64,000 bases of DNA from Pseudomonas fluorescens (GCF_002837185.1 NZ_KZ477997.1:78200-142199), one strand, 5' to 3'. Positions 26,397 to 36,054 are shown, counted from the first letter of the stretch. The notes: generated by a model from the letters alone, not told the origin. Numbers and translations: made by a program.

Positions 26397-26671
26397 AGCC
26401 AAGTATTGACCTTGTCATAGTCGATCGACAACTGCACGAAGCCCGGATAGTCCACGCTGTCGGCCCAGTCCGGGAGCGGCAGGTTGCGTGCCTGCAGGTC
26501 TTCAGCCAGCACAAACACTTTCACCCCCCTGGTTTGCAGCGCTGCGTTGTGCAGGCCGTAGGCGCCGTCGCCGCACAGCAGGATGGCATCCGCGCTGCCG
26601 CACACACGCAGGCAACTGTCCAGACGAATGTCGGTAAAGGGGGAGTGGGTCACCACATGTAGAGTCGACAT
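26393..26671 (-). CDS. tusB: sulfurtransferase complex subunit TusB (DsrH)
   Basis: A 92-residue DsrH-fold protein, part of the TusB2C2D2 hexamer that relays sulfur from TusA to TusE. Characteristic parts are the N-terminal STLHVVTHSPF, DAILLCGDGAYGL in the middle and the C-terminal SIDYDKVNTWL. Its start shares one base with the tusC stop (TGATG), and its stop overlaps tusE by four bases. Together these show a tightly coupled operon. Confidence 0.93.
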   Translation of the reverse strand: MSTLHVVTHSPFTDIRLDSCLRVCGSADAILLCGDGAYGLHNAALQTRGVKVFVLAEDLQARNLPLPDWADSVDYPGFVQLSIDYDKVNTWL

Positions 26672-27021
26672 CAGAGGGTAATCACCTGGTCGTAACGGTC
26701 AATCAGCTGGGTAATGGCTTGGCTGTCCAGCGCCTGCGCAGTGTGCGGTGGCGGCAGCCCGCGCGCGGACAGGCTGTGGCTGCAGGCGAACACGTCATCG
26801 ATGCCGAACAGGCCCAGCGCCTGCAGGTTGGCGCTCAAATCTTTTTGTTGCACGGCCTTGGCGTCCTGGTGCGGCGCCAGTTGGAACACACCGTCGTCCA
26901 GAAACAGCAGGCCGATGGGCAGGTCGAACGCGCCGCCGGCCAGCACGATATCCAGCGCTTCGCGCGCACTGGGGCCGGACCACGGCGCCTGGCGGCTGAT
27001 GATCAGCAATGATTGGGCCAT
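26671..27021 (-). CDS. tusC: sulfurtransferase complex subunit TusC (DsrF)
   Basis: A 116-residue DsrF-fold protein of the TusBCD complex. It begins MAQSLLIISRQAPWSGPSAR, followed by the typical FDLPIGLLFLDDGVFQL strand-loop. The ATG at 27021 shares one base with the tusD stop; a GTG directly in front (27024) could also be used. The substrate cysteine of this family lies in TusD, and the roles of B and C are structural. Confidence 0.93.
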   Translation of the reverse strand: MAQSLLIISRQAPWSGPSAREALDIVLAGGAFDLPIGLLFLDDGVFQLAPHQDAKAVQQKDLSANLQALGLFGIDDVFACSHSLSARGLPPPHTAQALDSQAITQLIDRYDQVITL

Positions 27022-27413
27022 CACGAGCCTCCAAAACAGATCAGGCGGTCGGCGTCCTGGATCGCGTCATGCAATTGCCCCAGGCCCGACAGGGCCCAGG
27101 GCGCGTCCAGGTTCACCGCGCTGCGTTGATAGCGCGTGGCTTCCTCGGCATTGAGCACGCCGCGGCGCAAGGCGGCGGCGATGCACACGACGCCGTCCAG
27201 TTGTTGAGTACGGACAAATTCGCGCCATTGGCGCGCGATGTCCTGCTCGTCCTGGGGCGCGACGATGTTAGTGGAGGCGCTGTACACGCCATCCTGATAA
27301 AAAAACAGCCGCACAATCTCATGCCCGCCGGCCAGCGCCGCCTGGGCGAACAACAGGGCGCGGCGCGAGGCGGGCGCGTGGGCGGCGCTATACAGTGCAA
27401 TCGCGAACTTCAT
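27021..27413 (-). CDS. tusD: sulfurtransferase complex subunit TusD (DsrE)
   Basis: A 130-residue DsrE-fold subunit that carries the persulfide cysteine of the TusBCD complex. The start MKFAIALYSAAHAPASRRAL and the block RLFFYQDGVYSAST are typical. The catalytic cysteine lies in DGVVCIAAALRRGV near residue 77. The ATG at 27413 begins the conserved region; the longer in-frame ORF adds 49 unrelated residues. First gene of tusDCBE-ybiB, divergent from the CoA-transferase gene 158 bp away. Confidence 0.94.
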   Translation of the reverse strand: MKFAIALYSAAHAPASRRALLFAQAALAGGHEIVRLFFYQDGVYSASTNIVAPQDEQDIARQWREFVRTQQLDGVVCIAAALRRGVLNAEEATRYQRSAVNLDAPWALSGLGQLHDAIQDADRLICFGGS

Positions 27414-27571
27414 GGAACACTCTGCCAACAAACGTGGGCCAATGATAAAGCCGCCGCGACGAAAAAGCCCGCCGTGATCAAAACGGTCACTGCGGTTGAT
27501 TGTTCTGACGATTGCCGTCAGCGCCGAAGGCTGACTACGCTGTGGCCCGTCCAATTGCAAACGGAGTTTGT

Positions 27572-28747
27572 ATGTCAGGTCCCTTGGCGTCCCTCAAAGT
27601 GCTGGATTTTTCCACCCTGTTGCCCGGCCCGTTCGCCTCGCTGATGCTGGCGGATATGGGCGCCGATGTATTGCGCATCGAATCGCCGACGCGGCCGGAC
27701 CTGTTGCGCGTATGGCCGCCCCATGATCACGGCACGTCGGCGAGCCATGCCTACCTCAATCGCAACAAGCGCAGCCTGGCACTGGACCTCAAGCGGGCCG
27801 AGGCGCTGCAGATCGTCCTCGAGTTGGTCAAGGGCGCCGATATTCTCATCGAACAGTTCCGCCCCGGGGTCATGGACCGTCTGGGCCTGGGGTACGCCGC
27901 ACTGCAGGCGATCAACCCCAGGCTGATCTATGTGTCGATCACCGGCTACGGCCAGACCGGCCCCTACAGGGATCGCGCCGGTCACGACATCAACTATCTC
28001 GCAGTCGCAGGCTTAGCCAGCCACACCGGGCGACGGGACAGTGGGCCGTTGCCGCTGGGCGTGCAACTGGCGGATGTGGGCGGTGGTTCCCTGCATGCAG
28101 TGGTGGGCGTGCTCGCGGCGGTGGTTGCACGGCAGCACAGCGGCGTCGGTCAATACCTGGATGTGAGCATGACCGACTGCTCGTTCAGCCTGAACGCCAT
28201 GGTCGGCGCGGGTTACCTGGCCTGCGGGGTAGAGCCGGAGCGGGAAAACCATGTGCTCAATGGCGGCAGTTTTTACGATTACTACCGCACCCGGGACGGA
28301 CGCTGGATGTCGGTGGGCAGCCTGGAACCGGCGTTCATGCAGCGGCTGTGTGAAACCCTGGGGCGACCGGAGCTGGCGCTGCACGGCGTGAAGCCTGAGC
28401 AGCAGCCGGCACTCAAGCGGGCGTTGCAGGTGGAGTTTGAAAAACGCAGTTTTGACGAGCTGTGCGCGTTATTTGCGCAAGTGGATGCGTGTGTGGAACC
28501 GGTGTTGAGCTTGAGCGAAGCGCTGGCGCATCCGCAGTTGCAGGCGCGCGGGTTGATCAGCCAGGTGCCGAGGGGCGATGGTTCGACCCAGGCGCAGATG
28601 GCCTGCCCGCTGAAGTTCTCCGAGGGTTTGCCGGCGCCACGGCATATCGGGGCTGAGGTCGGCGCGCACAGTGATGAAGTGTTGGCGGAGTTGGGGTTGA
28701 GTGCTGAGCGGATTGCGGATTTGCGGCAGGCCAAGGTCATTGGGTGA
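27572..28747 (+). CDS. CaiB/BaiF (class III) CoA-transferase family protein
   Basis: A 391-residue family III CoA transferase, closest in layout to alpha-methylacyl-CoA racemase-like members. The N-terminal block LKVLDFSTLLPGPFASLMLAD is conserved. The acid catalyst lies in the D of DRAGHDINYLAVAG near residue 144. CoA-binding parts include LNRNKRSLALDLK, and YVSITGYGQTGPYRDR is a family hallmark. The substrate cannot be told. The start is the ATG at 27572 with ACGGAG upstream. Monocistronic, divergent from tusDCBE, with a REP pair right after the stop. Confidence 0.88.
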   Translation: MSGPLASLKVLDFSTLLPGPFASLMLADMGADVLRIESPTRPDLLRVWPPHDHGTSASHAYLNRNKRSLALDLKRAEALQIVLELVKGADILIEQFRPGVMDRLGLGYAALQAINPRLIYVSITGYGQTGPYRDRAGHDINYLAVAGLASHTGRRDSGPLPLGVQLADVGGGSLHAVVGVLAAVVARQHSGVGQYLDVSMTDCSFSLNAMVGAGYLACGVEPERENHVLNGGSFYDYYRTRDGRWMSVGSLEPAFMQRLCETLGRPELALHGVKPEQQPALKRALQVEFEKRSFDELCALFAQVDACVEPVLSLSEALAHPQLQARGLISQVPRGDGSTQAQMACPLKFSEGLPAPRHIGAEVGAHSDEVLAELGLSAERIADLRQAKVIG

Positions 28748-28760
28748 CTGCTCTGGCGCT

Positions 28761-28831
28761 ATCGGGGGCAAGCCCCCTCCCACATTTGCCCGTGTTCACA
28801 GCGTTAAGGTGGGAGGGGGCTTGCCCCCGAT
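28761..28831. repeat. REPIN: inverted REP pair
   Basis: ATCGGGGGCAAGCCCCCTCC (28761) and its inverse at 28809-28831, with a 23-bp spacer. It lies between the convergent CoA-transferase and sprT genes, 8 bp before the sprT stop. Confidence 0.85.
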
Positions 28832-28838
28832 AAGGCCC

Positions 28839-29333
28839 TCATTCCACCCGAGTCTCCCCAGTGAACACAAGAGTATGCCGGCACCGCCGACACAAGTACC
28901 GCCGCCCCTGGCCGACCAACCCATGACGCTGGGCCGAAAACGCAAAGTCGCTGTCGGCACACGGGCACCGGTAGATATAGCGAGTCACCTGGCGACGCTT
29001 GACTGCGTAGGTGTGACAACGGTCCGGCGGCAGTTCGTAAACCCCACGCATGATCAACTGCCATTCCTCCCCATGGGGCTGGATGCGCTCGCCAAACAGT
29101 TGGTGGGCAATCAGATGCGCCACTTCGTGGGCCACGGTCTGTTTCAGGAAGTGCTGGCTGTTTTCTTGATAGAGCTGAGGGTTGAAGCGCAGCAGGTTTT
29201 CGTGCAAATGCGCGACACCGGCTTTCTGGCCCCGCAGCTTGAGGCTGACCGTGGGGCGTTTGAAGCTTCGTTTGAAAAAGGATTCGGCTTGCAGGAAACA
29301 ATCTTCGACGCGGGTATTGAGTTGCTCGGGCAT
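28839..29333 (-). CDS. sprT: SprT family zinc metalloprotease-like protein
   Basis: A 164-residue SprT-domain protein. The zinc motif H-E-x-x-H reads VAHEVAHLIAHQLFG near residues 68-82. A C-terminal zinc-ribbon-like set of cysteines follows (YIYRCPCADSDF and YLCRRCRHTLVF). E. coli SprT is poorly characterised; the SprT fold is shared with the DNA-protein-crosslink protease SPRTN, but that role is not shown for the bacterial protein. I chose the ATG at 29333 (MPEQLNTRVEDCF), with GGAG 11 bases upstream; an ATG three codons earlier is possible. Confidence 0.92.
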   Translation of the reverse strand: MPEQLNTRVEDCFLQAESFFKRSFKRPTVSLKLRGQKAGVAHLHENLLRFNPQLYQENSQHFLKQTVAHEVAHLIAHQLFGERIQPHGEEWQLIMRGVYELPPDRCHTYAVKRRQVTRYIYRCPCADSDFAFSAQRHGLVGQGRRYLCRRCRHTLVFTGETRVE

Positions 29334-29461
29334 GCTGTACATATCTCCAGAGACGCCCAGTATGCCGCAAAGCAGGGGGTTTTCGAATCTGTCAGGCGCC
29401 GAATGGTCATGCATAACGCACAAAGCCACCGTATCGGTGGCTTTGCCTGCATTCCAAGGCG

Positions 29462-30064
29462 TCAACTGGTGTAGATGGGCCCCACGCCCAGGCCCCAGAC
29501 AATGACGGTAAACGCCATGATTGCCACCAGCACCACCAGGCCTACAGCCAATACCGAGCTGGAAAACAGAAAGCCTTCATCCGGGTCGATACTCATGAAC
29601 GTCGGCAAGCCCACGTACAGCAGATACACCGTGTAGCAGATCGCTGCGGTCCCCACCACCATACCCAGCCACATGTGCGGATAGAGTGCCGCCAACCCGC
29701 CGATGAACAGGGGCGTCGCGGTGTAGGTGGCAAAGGCCACGCAACGCGCCATGCTGGGGTTGGCATCATAGGTGCGGGCCATCCAGTGAATGAACGCGCC
29801 CATCACCGCCACACCGCCCAGCATCGCGGCGTACGACATCAGGGTCATCCATAGCGCGCTTTCCTGGGTGAGCATCACCGGGGCACGGTTGCCGATGACC
29901 CAACCGACCCGGGTGGTGCCGATAAATGCGGCTACGGCGGGGATCGCTGCGAGAACCAGCGTGTGAGTGAGGTACATGTGGCTGATGCTTTCTTCCTTAT
30001 CGCCACGAATTTCCCGCCATTCCTGATCGGGATGGGTAAACAGCCCCACGACGTGATGGATCAT
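29462..30064 (-). CDS. Yip1 family inner-membrane protein
   Basis: A 200-residue integral membrane protein with about five hydrophobic helices (roughly residues 33-52, 75-96, 110-130, 134-155, 165-190). The N-terminal HHVVGLFTHPDQEWREIR followed by helices with TYTATPLFIGGLAALYP is typical of bacterial Yip1/YIF1-domain proteins. Their function is unknown. The start is the ATG at 30064; the in-frame extension upstream has no hydrophobic or conserved content. Monocistronic. Confidence 0.8.
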   Translation of the reverse strand: MIHHVVGLFTHPDQEWREIRGDKEESISHMYLTHTLVLAAIPAVAAFIGTTRVGWVIGNRAPVMLTQESALWMTLMSYAAMLGGVAVMGAFIHWMARTYDANPSMARCVAFATYTATPLFIGGLAALYPHMWLGMVVGTAAICYTVYLLYVGLPTFMSIDPDEGFLFSSSVLAVGLVVLVAIMAFTVIVWGLGVGPIYTS

Positions 30065-30262
30065 GCCAGTCACTCCTGTCGTTATTACTATCGCCCCCAT
30101 CGGAGCGCCCACCGGCCAACTGGCCTGCAAGGTCTGGATAGTTGTGCGACCTCACGTCGCAGTATAGGAAGTGATGTCCGGGAAAACTGTAGGGCCTTTA
30201 GAGTAAATCGCGCTGTAAACACGGGGCGTAATCGCCGCTGGGTCTGTGGATGGCAATTCGAT

Positions 30263-30359
30263 CCAATGTGGGAGGGGGCTTGCCGCCGATGGCAGTGTGT
30301 CAGTCGAGGTAGTTGCTACTGATACACCGCAATCGGCGGCAAGCCCCCTCCCACATTGG
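30263..30359. repeat. REPIN with GCCGCC-variant core
   Basis: CCAATGTGGGAGGGGGCTTG (30263) and its inverse ending at 30359. Both arms share the variant core TTGCCGCCGAT/ATCGGCGGCAA in place of TTGCCCCCGAT, so the two arms have co-varied. The spacer pairs too (GTGTGTCAGT / ACTGATACAC). It occupies the middle of the 362-bp gap between the Yip1 gene (start 30064) and ttcA; nothing else is apparent there. Confidence 0.88.
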
Positions 30360-30426
30360 AACTTGGTCGTTCATACCGGTAAAATGTCCGGCTTTTCGTC
30401 ACACACCTCTAGCGGATCCAAGCGCC

Positions 30427-31251
30427 ATGGGCACTCTTACGGTCAACCAGAACAAACTGCAAAAACGCCTGCGTCGCCTGGCCGGTGAAGCGGTCGCTGA
30501 TTTCAACATGATCGAGGAGGGCGACAAGGTCATGGTCTGCCTCTCCGGCGGCAAAGACAGCTACACCCTGCTCGACGTGCTGCTGCACCTGCAAAAGGTC
30601 GCGCCGATCAAGTTCGAGATCGTTGCCGTCAACATGGACCAGAAGCAGCCGGGCTTTCCCGAGCATGTGCTGCCGGCCTATCTGAAGGAATTGGGCGTCG
30701 AGTACCACATCGTCGAGAAAGACACTTACTCGGTGGTCAAGGAGCTGATCCCGGAAGGCAAGACCACCTGCTCGCTGTGTTCGCGCCTGCGGCGTGGCAC
30801 GCTCTATACCTTTGCCGATGAGATCGGCGCGACCAAGATGGCCCTGGGGCATCATCGCGACGACATCGTCGAAACCTTCTTCCTGAATATGTTCTTCAAC
30901 GGTTCGCTCAAGGCCATGCCGCCCAAGCTGCGCGCCGATGACGGACGCAACGTGGTAATCCGCCCGCTGGCGTATTGCAACGAGAAGGACATCCAGGCTT
31001 ATTCCGACTTCAAGCAATTCCCGATCATCCCGTGCAACCTGTGCGGCTCCCAGGAAAACCTGCAACGCCAGGTGGTCAAGGAAATGCTGGTGGACTGGGA
31101 GCGCAAGACCCCTGGGCGTACCGAGAGTATTTTCCGCAGCCTGCAGAATGTGATTCCGTCGCAATTGGCCGATCGCAACCTGTTCGACTTCGCCAGCTTG
31201 AAAATCGATGAGACGGCAGCTTCGCGTTTCGTCAATGTAGTGAACCTCTGA
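30427..31251 (+). CDS. ttcA: tRNA 2-thiocytidine(32) synthetase TtcA
   Basis: A 274-residue enzyme that thiolates C32 of certain tRNAs with an iron-sulfur cluster. The PP-loop [16 protein letters not shown] is near residues 39-54. The cluster-binding cysteines are in [15 protein letters not shown] (C-x-x-C) and [30 protein letters not shown] is a family block. The start is the ATG at 30427 ([15 protein letters not shown]). It is the second tRNA thiolase in the window besides mnmA. Confidence 0.96.
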   Translation: MGTLTVNQNKLQKRLRRLAGEAVADFNMIEEGDKVMVCLSGGKDSYTLLDVLLHLQKVAPIKFEIVAVNMDQKQPGFPEHVLPAYLKELGVEYHIVEKDTYSVVKELIPEGKTTCSLCSRLRRGTLYTFADEIGATKMALGHHRDDIVETFFLNMFFNGSLKAMPPKLRADDGRNVVIRPLAYCNEKDIQAYSDFKQFPIIPCNLCGSQENLQRQVVKEMLVDWERKTPGRTESIFRSLQNVIPSQLADRNLFDFASLKIDETAASRFVNVVNL

Positions 31252-31318
31252 GCCTTATCGAGGCTCTAGTACACGGCGCTTGCGGGCGCCGTTTTCCATT
31301 CAACTGCCAGGAGAGGGC

Positions 31319-31990
31319 ATGCGCGATTACAAGTGGCTGCACGAATATTGTCTGAATCGCTTCGGTTCGGCGGCCAAGCTGGAAGCCCATCTGCCTGTGC
31401 CCAAGACCCCGGCGCAACTGCGCAAGATCCCCGATGACCGTTACCTGTCGACCTTGGCGCTGCGGGTGTTTCGTGCGGGCTTGAAGCACAGTGTGGTCGA
31501 TGCCAAGTGGCCGGCATTCGAGCAAGTGTTTTTCGGTTTCGACCCGGAAAAAGTCGTGCTGATGGGCGCCGAGCACCTGGAGCGCCTGATGCAGGACACG
31601 CGCATCATCCGCCACCTGGGCAAACTCAAGAGTGTGCCGCGCAATGCGCAGATGATCCTGGATATCGAGCAGGAAAAGGGTAGCTTCGGTGCGTTTGTCG
31701 CCGAGTGGCCGGTGACCGATATCGTCGGGTTATGGAAATACCTGAGCAAACACGGTCACCAGTTGGGCGGGCTGTCGGCCCCGCGTTTCCTGCGCATGGT
31801 GGGCAAGGATACGTTTGTGCCGAGTGATGACGTGGTGGCGGCGTTGAATGCGCAGAAGATCGTCGACAAGGCACCCACCAGCCTGCGCGACCTGGCGGCC
31901 GTGCAGGGTGCCTTTAACCAGTGGCATGCGCAAAGTGGGCGGTCGATGTGTCAGTTGTCGATGATGTTGGCGTACACCGTCAACCATTGA
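31319..31990 (+). CDS. DNA-3-methyladenine glycosylase I-like protein
   Basis: A 223-residue helical protein of the type annotated as DNA-3-methyladenine glycosylase I in pseudomonads. ALRVFRAGLKHSVVDAKWPAF and RIIRHLGKLKSVPRNAQMIL match the Tag pattern of a helix-hairpin glycosylase core, and SKHGHQLGGLSAPRFLRMVG follows. I do not find the N-terminal C-x-W motif and C-terminal His/Cys set that bind zinc in E. coli Tag, so activity and substrate are uncertain. The start is the ATG at 31319 behind CCAGGAGAG. It lies 67 bp downstream of ttcA and is probably co-transcribed. Confidence 0.75.
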   Translation: MRDYKWLHEYCLNRFGSAAKLEAHLPVPKTPAQLRKIPDDRYLSTLALRVFRAGLKHSVVDAKWPAFEQVFFGFDPEKVVLMGAEHLERLMQDTRIIRHLGKLKSVPRNAQMILDIEQEKGSFGAFVAEWPVTDIVGLWKYLSKHGHQLGGLSAPRFLRMVGKDTFVPSDDVVAALNAQKIVDKAPTSLRDLAAVQGAFNQWHAQSGRSMCQLSMMLAYTVNH

Positions 31991-31993
31991 TCA

Positions 31994-33349
<1,356 letters not shown>

Positions 33350-33464
33350 GTGCGGGTCGCATCTTGCGTAAGGTGGCAGGTATTCTACCTGCGCTGGCGC
33401 CTGTCCTTAAACCGTAAGAGGCGATAGGCCGCAGCCAACGTTCATTTTTGCGAAGGATTACCCC

Positions 33465-33926
33465 ATGACAAGGCGACTGATCGGTGCATTGGCGATCATC
33501 ACAACCCTGCTGCTCAGCGGCTGCGGTAACGATTACGGCGTTGATCAGTACGGCCAGAAGGTGCCGGCCGAGCGCCTGGACAAGCAGTGGCTGGTGGTCA
33601 ATTACTGGGCCGAATGGTGTGGCCCGTGCCGCACCGAAATCCCCGAGCTCAATGCCCTGGCCGAGCAGCTCAAGGCGCAGAACGTGGGCGTGTTCGGGGT
33701 CAACTTCGACAATGTGCAGGGTGAGGAGCTCAAGGCTGCCAGTGACAAGCTGGGCATCAAGTTCACCGTGCTGGCGCAGAACCCGGAGGGGATCTTTGAT
33801 ATTCCGCGCAGCGAGGCGCTGCCGGTGACCTACATCATCGATGACCAGGGCAAGGTGCGCGAGCAACTGATGGGTGAGCAGACGGCGCAAGGGGTGTTGG
33901 CCAAGCTCAAGGCGCTGCGCGGTTAA
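33465..33926 (+). CDS. TlpA-like thioredoxin-fold lipoprotein
   Basis: A 153-residue lipoprotein. The N-terminal signal ends in the lipobox LLLSGC (cysteine about residue 20). The thioredoxin fold carries the active site AEWCGPCRTEIPEL (C-G-P-C) near residues 50-63, and the cis-proline is in SEALPVTYIIDDQGKV. It is predicted to be anchored in the periplasm and to reduce disulfides, perhaps for cytochrome c or envelope proteins. The partner is unknown. It is divergent from arsC across 115 bp and followed by a REPIN. Confidence 0.9.
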   Translation: MTRRLIGALAIITTLLLSGCGNDYGVDQYGQKVPAERLDKQWLVVNYWAEWCGPCRTEIPELNALAEQLKAQNVGVFGVNFDNVQGEELKAASDKLGIKFTVLAQNPEGIFDIPRSEALPVTYIIDDQGKVREQLMGEQTAQGVLAKLKALRG

Positions 33927-33942
33927 AGCAAGACCTCAAATC

Positions 33943-34038
33943 AAATGTGGGAGGGGGCTTGCCCCCGATAGCAGTGTGTCAGTCACTGTATGTGCTGGCT
34001 GACACAGCGCCATCGGGGGCAAGCCCCCTCCCACATTT
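33943..34038. repeat. REPIN: inverted REP pair
   Basis: AAATGTGGGAGGGGGCTTGC (33943) and its inverse ending at 34038, with a self-complementary spacer (GTGTGTCAG / CTGACACAG). Between the convergent TlpA-like and META-domain genes. Confidence 0.9.
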
Positions 34039-34067
34039 TGCTCGCGCATGGCCAAAGATCGGCGGCG

Positions 34068-34472
34068 TCAGCCTTCTTCAAGCCACAAGCGAATCGGCTT
34101 GCCTTCGGCGGGCCAGAACCGCGTCTGCTCGATCGGCGAGATATCCCAGCGCTGGACGCCTTGCAGGGCCTGGAAGAAGCGGTGCTCCTGCTCCATCAGC
34201 GCCTCGGCGCACAGTTTGCGGGTGCTGCCGATGGCGCCGAAGCTGAGCTTGTCGCCTTCAAGGGTGTACGGCGCAAACCAGTGGTTGCAGCCGCCATTGC
34301 CATAGGCGCGACCATCGGCACCGAGGGTTACGGTCAGGTGCGCGTAGTCCATCAACGGCCGCTCGCCGATCCACTCCACCACATAGCTGTGATCCTGCTT
34401 GAGCTTGACCGCATCGCCGGCGCAGCCACTCAGGGCCGTACCCATCGCGGCGAGCAGCAGCAGGCGCTTCAT
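34068..34472 (-). CDS. META/HslJ-like lipoprotein
   Basis: A 134-residue lipoprotein. A short signal peptide ends at the lipobox ALSGC (cysteine near residue 17). The mature part has the META (DUF306, HslJ-type) pattern: Y-G-N-G-G-C-N-x-W in RAYGNGGCNHWFAPYTLEGD, then FGAIGSTRKLC and MEQEHRFFQAL. In E. coli HslJ is a heat-inducible outer-membrane-associated protein; the function here is unknown. The start is the ATG at 34472, overlapping the stop of the upstream gene by four bases (ATGA). Confidence 0.85.
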   Translation of the reverse strand: MKRLLLLAAMGTALSGCAGDAVKLKQDHSYVVEWIGERPLMDYAHLTVTLGADGRAYGNGGCNHWFAPYTLEGDKLSFGAIGSTRKLCAEALMEQEHRFFQALQGVQRWDISPIEQTRFWPAEGKPIRLWLEEG

Positions 34473-34909
34473 TGTGCGGCCTGCTGGCATTTCGGGCAGC
34501 GGTGCCTGTCGCCTTCGCTGGCCCAGCCGAGTTCTTTGATCCGGGCATTGGCGGCCGGTTGCAGCGGTTCTTGGGTGAGCTTGGTTTCCACCGCGAATTC
34601 AAACTCCAGCACGCTGTCGCAGCTGTCGCAATTGACCTTCCAGGTGTGAATCTCCAACTCGCCGAATTTCGGCCCCTGGGCCATGGCGACCCATTGGCCC
34701 GCCGGGCGGATGGAGTAGCGCGCGTCACCTTCCACGGTCAGGCGCATCGACAGGGTTTTGCTGCCGCGCAGGGTAACGATCAGCACGTCGCCATGCTTGA
34801 TCGAACCACCGTTGCCGGTGACTTGATAACGGCCCGGCACCAGGGCGCGGCATTCGATCAGGGTGTGTTGCGGGCTCAGCAAGCTGAAGCGGAAATCGTG
34901 TTCGGCCAT
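34469..34909 (-). CDS. uncharacterised protein with two CxxC motifs
   Basis: A 146-residue cytoplasmic protein that I cannot assign to a named family. The first two thirds are beta-rich (SLLSPQHTLIECRALVPGRY through GDVLIVTLRGSKTLSMRL). The end carries two C-x-x-C pairs (VNCDSCDSVL near residue 98 and HRCPKCQQ near residue 139), enough for a zinc ribbon. The start is the ATG at 34909 behind a strong GGAGG. Translationally coupled to the META lipoprotein downstream, so the two may act together. Confidence 0.75.
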   Translation of the reverse strand: MAEHDFRFSLLSPQHTLIECRALVPGRYQVTGNGGSIKHGDVLIVTLRGSKTLSMRLTVEGDARYSIRPAGQWVAMAQGPKFGELEIHTWKVNCDSCDSVLEFEFAVETKLTQEPLQPAANARIKELGWASEGDRHRCPKCQQAAQ

Positions 34910-34983
34910 GGATCCTCCAAATAGGCGCGGCATCCTATCACGGGTGCCGGACTATCATGAGCCCGGTATGTGACCGCTGATCA

Positions 34984-35970
34984 TCACTCGATGAGGTTCT
35001 GCGCGCGACCGTCGGCCCACGCCGCAATATTGGCCAGTGTAGTGCCGGCAATCGCCGCCAGCGCCTCGCGGGTCAGGAAGGCCTGGTGGGCGGTGATGAT
35101 CACATTGGGGAAGGTCAGCAGGCGGGCGAGCACGTCGTCTTGCAGGGGCAGGTCCGAGCGGTCCTCGAAAAACAGCTGGGCCTCTTCTTCATAGACATCC
35201 AGCCCCAGGTAACCGAGTTGGCCGTTCTTGAGCGCCTCCACCAGCGCCGGCGTGTCGACCAGGCCTCCGCGGCCGGTATTGATCAGCATGGCGCCCGGTT
35301 GCATGTGGGCCAGGGTGCCGGCGTTGATCAGGTGCCTGCTGTCGGCCGTCAGCGGGCAATGCAGGCTGATGACCTGCGCCTCGGCGAGCAGTTCGGGCAG
35401 GCTCACGTAGCGCGCGCCCAGGGCTTGGACCTCAGGGTTGGGGAAGGGGTCGTGGGCCAGCAGCCGGCAGCCGAAACCGCTCATGATCCTGGCGAAGGTG
35501 GCGCCGATCTGTCCGGTACCGACCACGCCGACGGTTTTGCCGACCAGGTCGAACCCGGTGAGCCCATGCAGGCTGAAATCGCCATCGCGGGTGCGGTTGT
35601 AGGCGCGGTGCAGGCGACGGTTCAGGGCCAGGACCAGCGCCACGGCATGCTCGGCCACGGCGTGGGGCGAGTAGGCCGGTACGCGCACAACGCTCAGGCC
35701 CAGGCGCTTGGCGGCGCGCAGGTCGACATGGTTGTAGCCGGCCGAGCGCAACGCAATCAGGCGCGTGCCGCCTCTGGCCAGATGCTCGAGCACCGGGGCG
35801 CTGAGGTCATCGTTGATAAAGGCGCAGACCACCTCGTGGTGTTCGGCCAGGGCCACGGTGTCGAGGTTGAGGCGGGCGGGCTGGAATTGCAGCTCGATGC
35901 CCTGGGGGCATGGCTCAGCGCTAAAACTGTCGCGATCGTAGGTTTGGCTGCTGAAAAGAATGACGCGCAT
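34984..35970 (-). CDS. ldhA: D-2-hydroxyacid dehydrogenase, fermentative D-lactate dehydrogenase type
   Basis: A 328-residue NAD-dependent D-isomer 2-hydroxyacid dehydrogenase that reduces pyruvate to D-lactate. The Rossmann motif is GVVGTGQIGATFARI near residue 148. The catalytic triad is visible: Arg in LIALRSAGYNHVDLRA, Glu in DVYEEEAQLFFED and His in VIITAHQAFLTREAL. Length fits LdhA. The position next to gacS is the same as in P. aeruginosa (ldhA beside gacS). A REP hairpin separates the two. Confidence 0.92.
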   Translation of the reverse strand: MRVILFSSQTYDRDSFSAEPCPQGIELQFQPARLNLDTVALAEHHEVVCAFINDDLSAPVLEHLARGGTRLIALRSAGYNHVDLRAAKRLGLSVVRVPAYSPHAVAEHAVALVLALNRRLHRAYNRTRDGDFSLHGLTGFDLVGKTVGVVGTGQIGATFARIMSGFGCRLLAHDPFPNPEVQALGARYVSLPELLAEAQVISLHCPLTADSRHLINAGTLAHMQPGAMLINTGRGGLVDTPALVEALKNGQLGYLGLDVYEEEAQLFFEDRSDLPLQDDVLARLLTFPNVIITAHQAFLTREALAAIAGTTLANIAAWADGRAQNLIE

Positions 35971-36015
35971 TGAAGAGAGGCTCCCTGCAATTTACAAATG
36001 AGAAATGCTGACCAG

Positions 36016-36044
36016 ATGTGGGAGGGGGCTTGCCCCTCCCACAT
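36016..36044. repeat. collapsed REP pair forming a perfect 12-bp hairpin
   Basis: ATGTGGGAGGGG (36016-36027), loop GCTTG, CCCCTCCCACAT (36033-36044). Outer parts of two opposed REPs are joined directly without the usual spacer and second loop. It sits 11 bp past the gacS stop and could work as that gene's terminator, although no T-run follows. Confidence 0.8.
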
Positions 36045-36054
36045 GGAAATTGGC

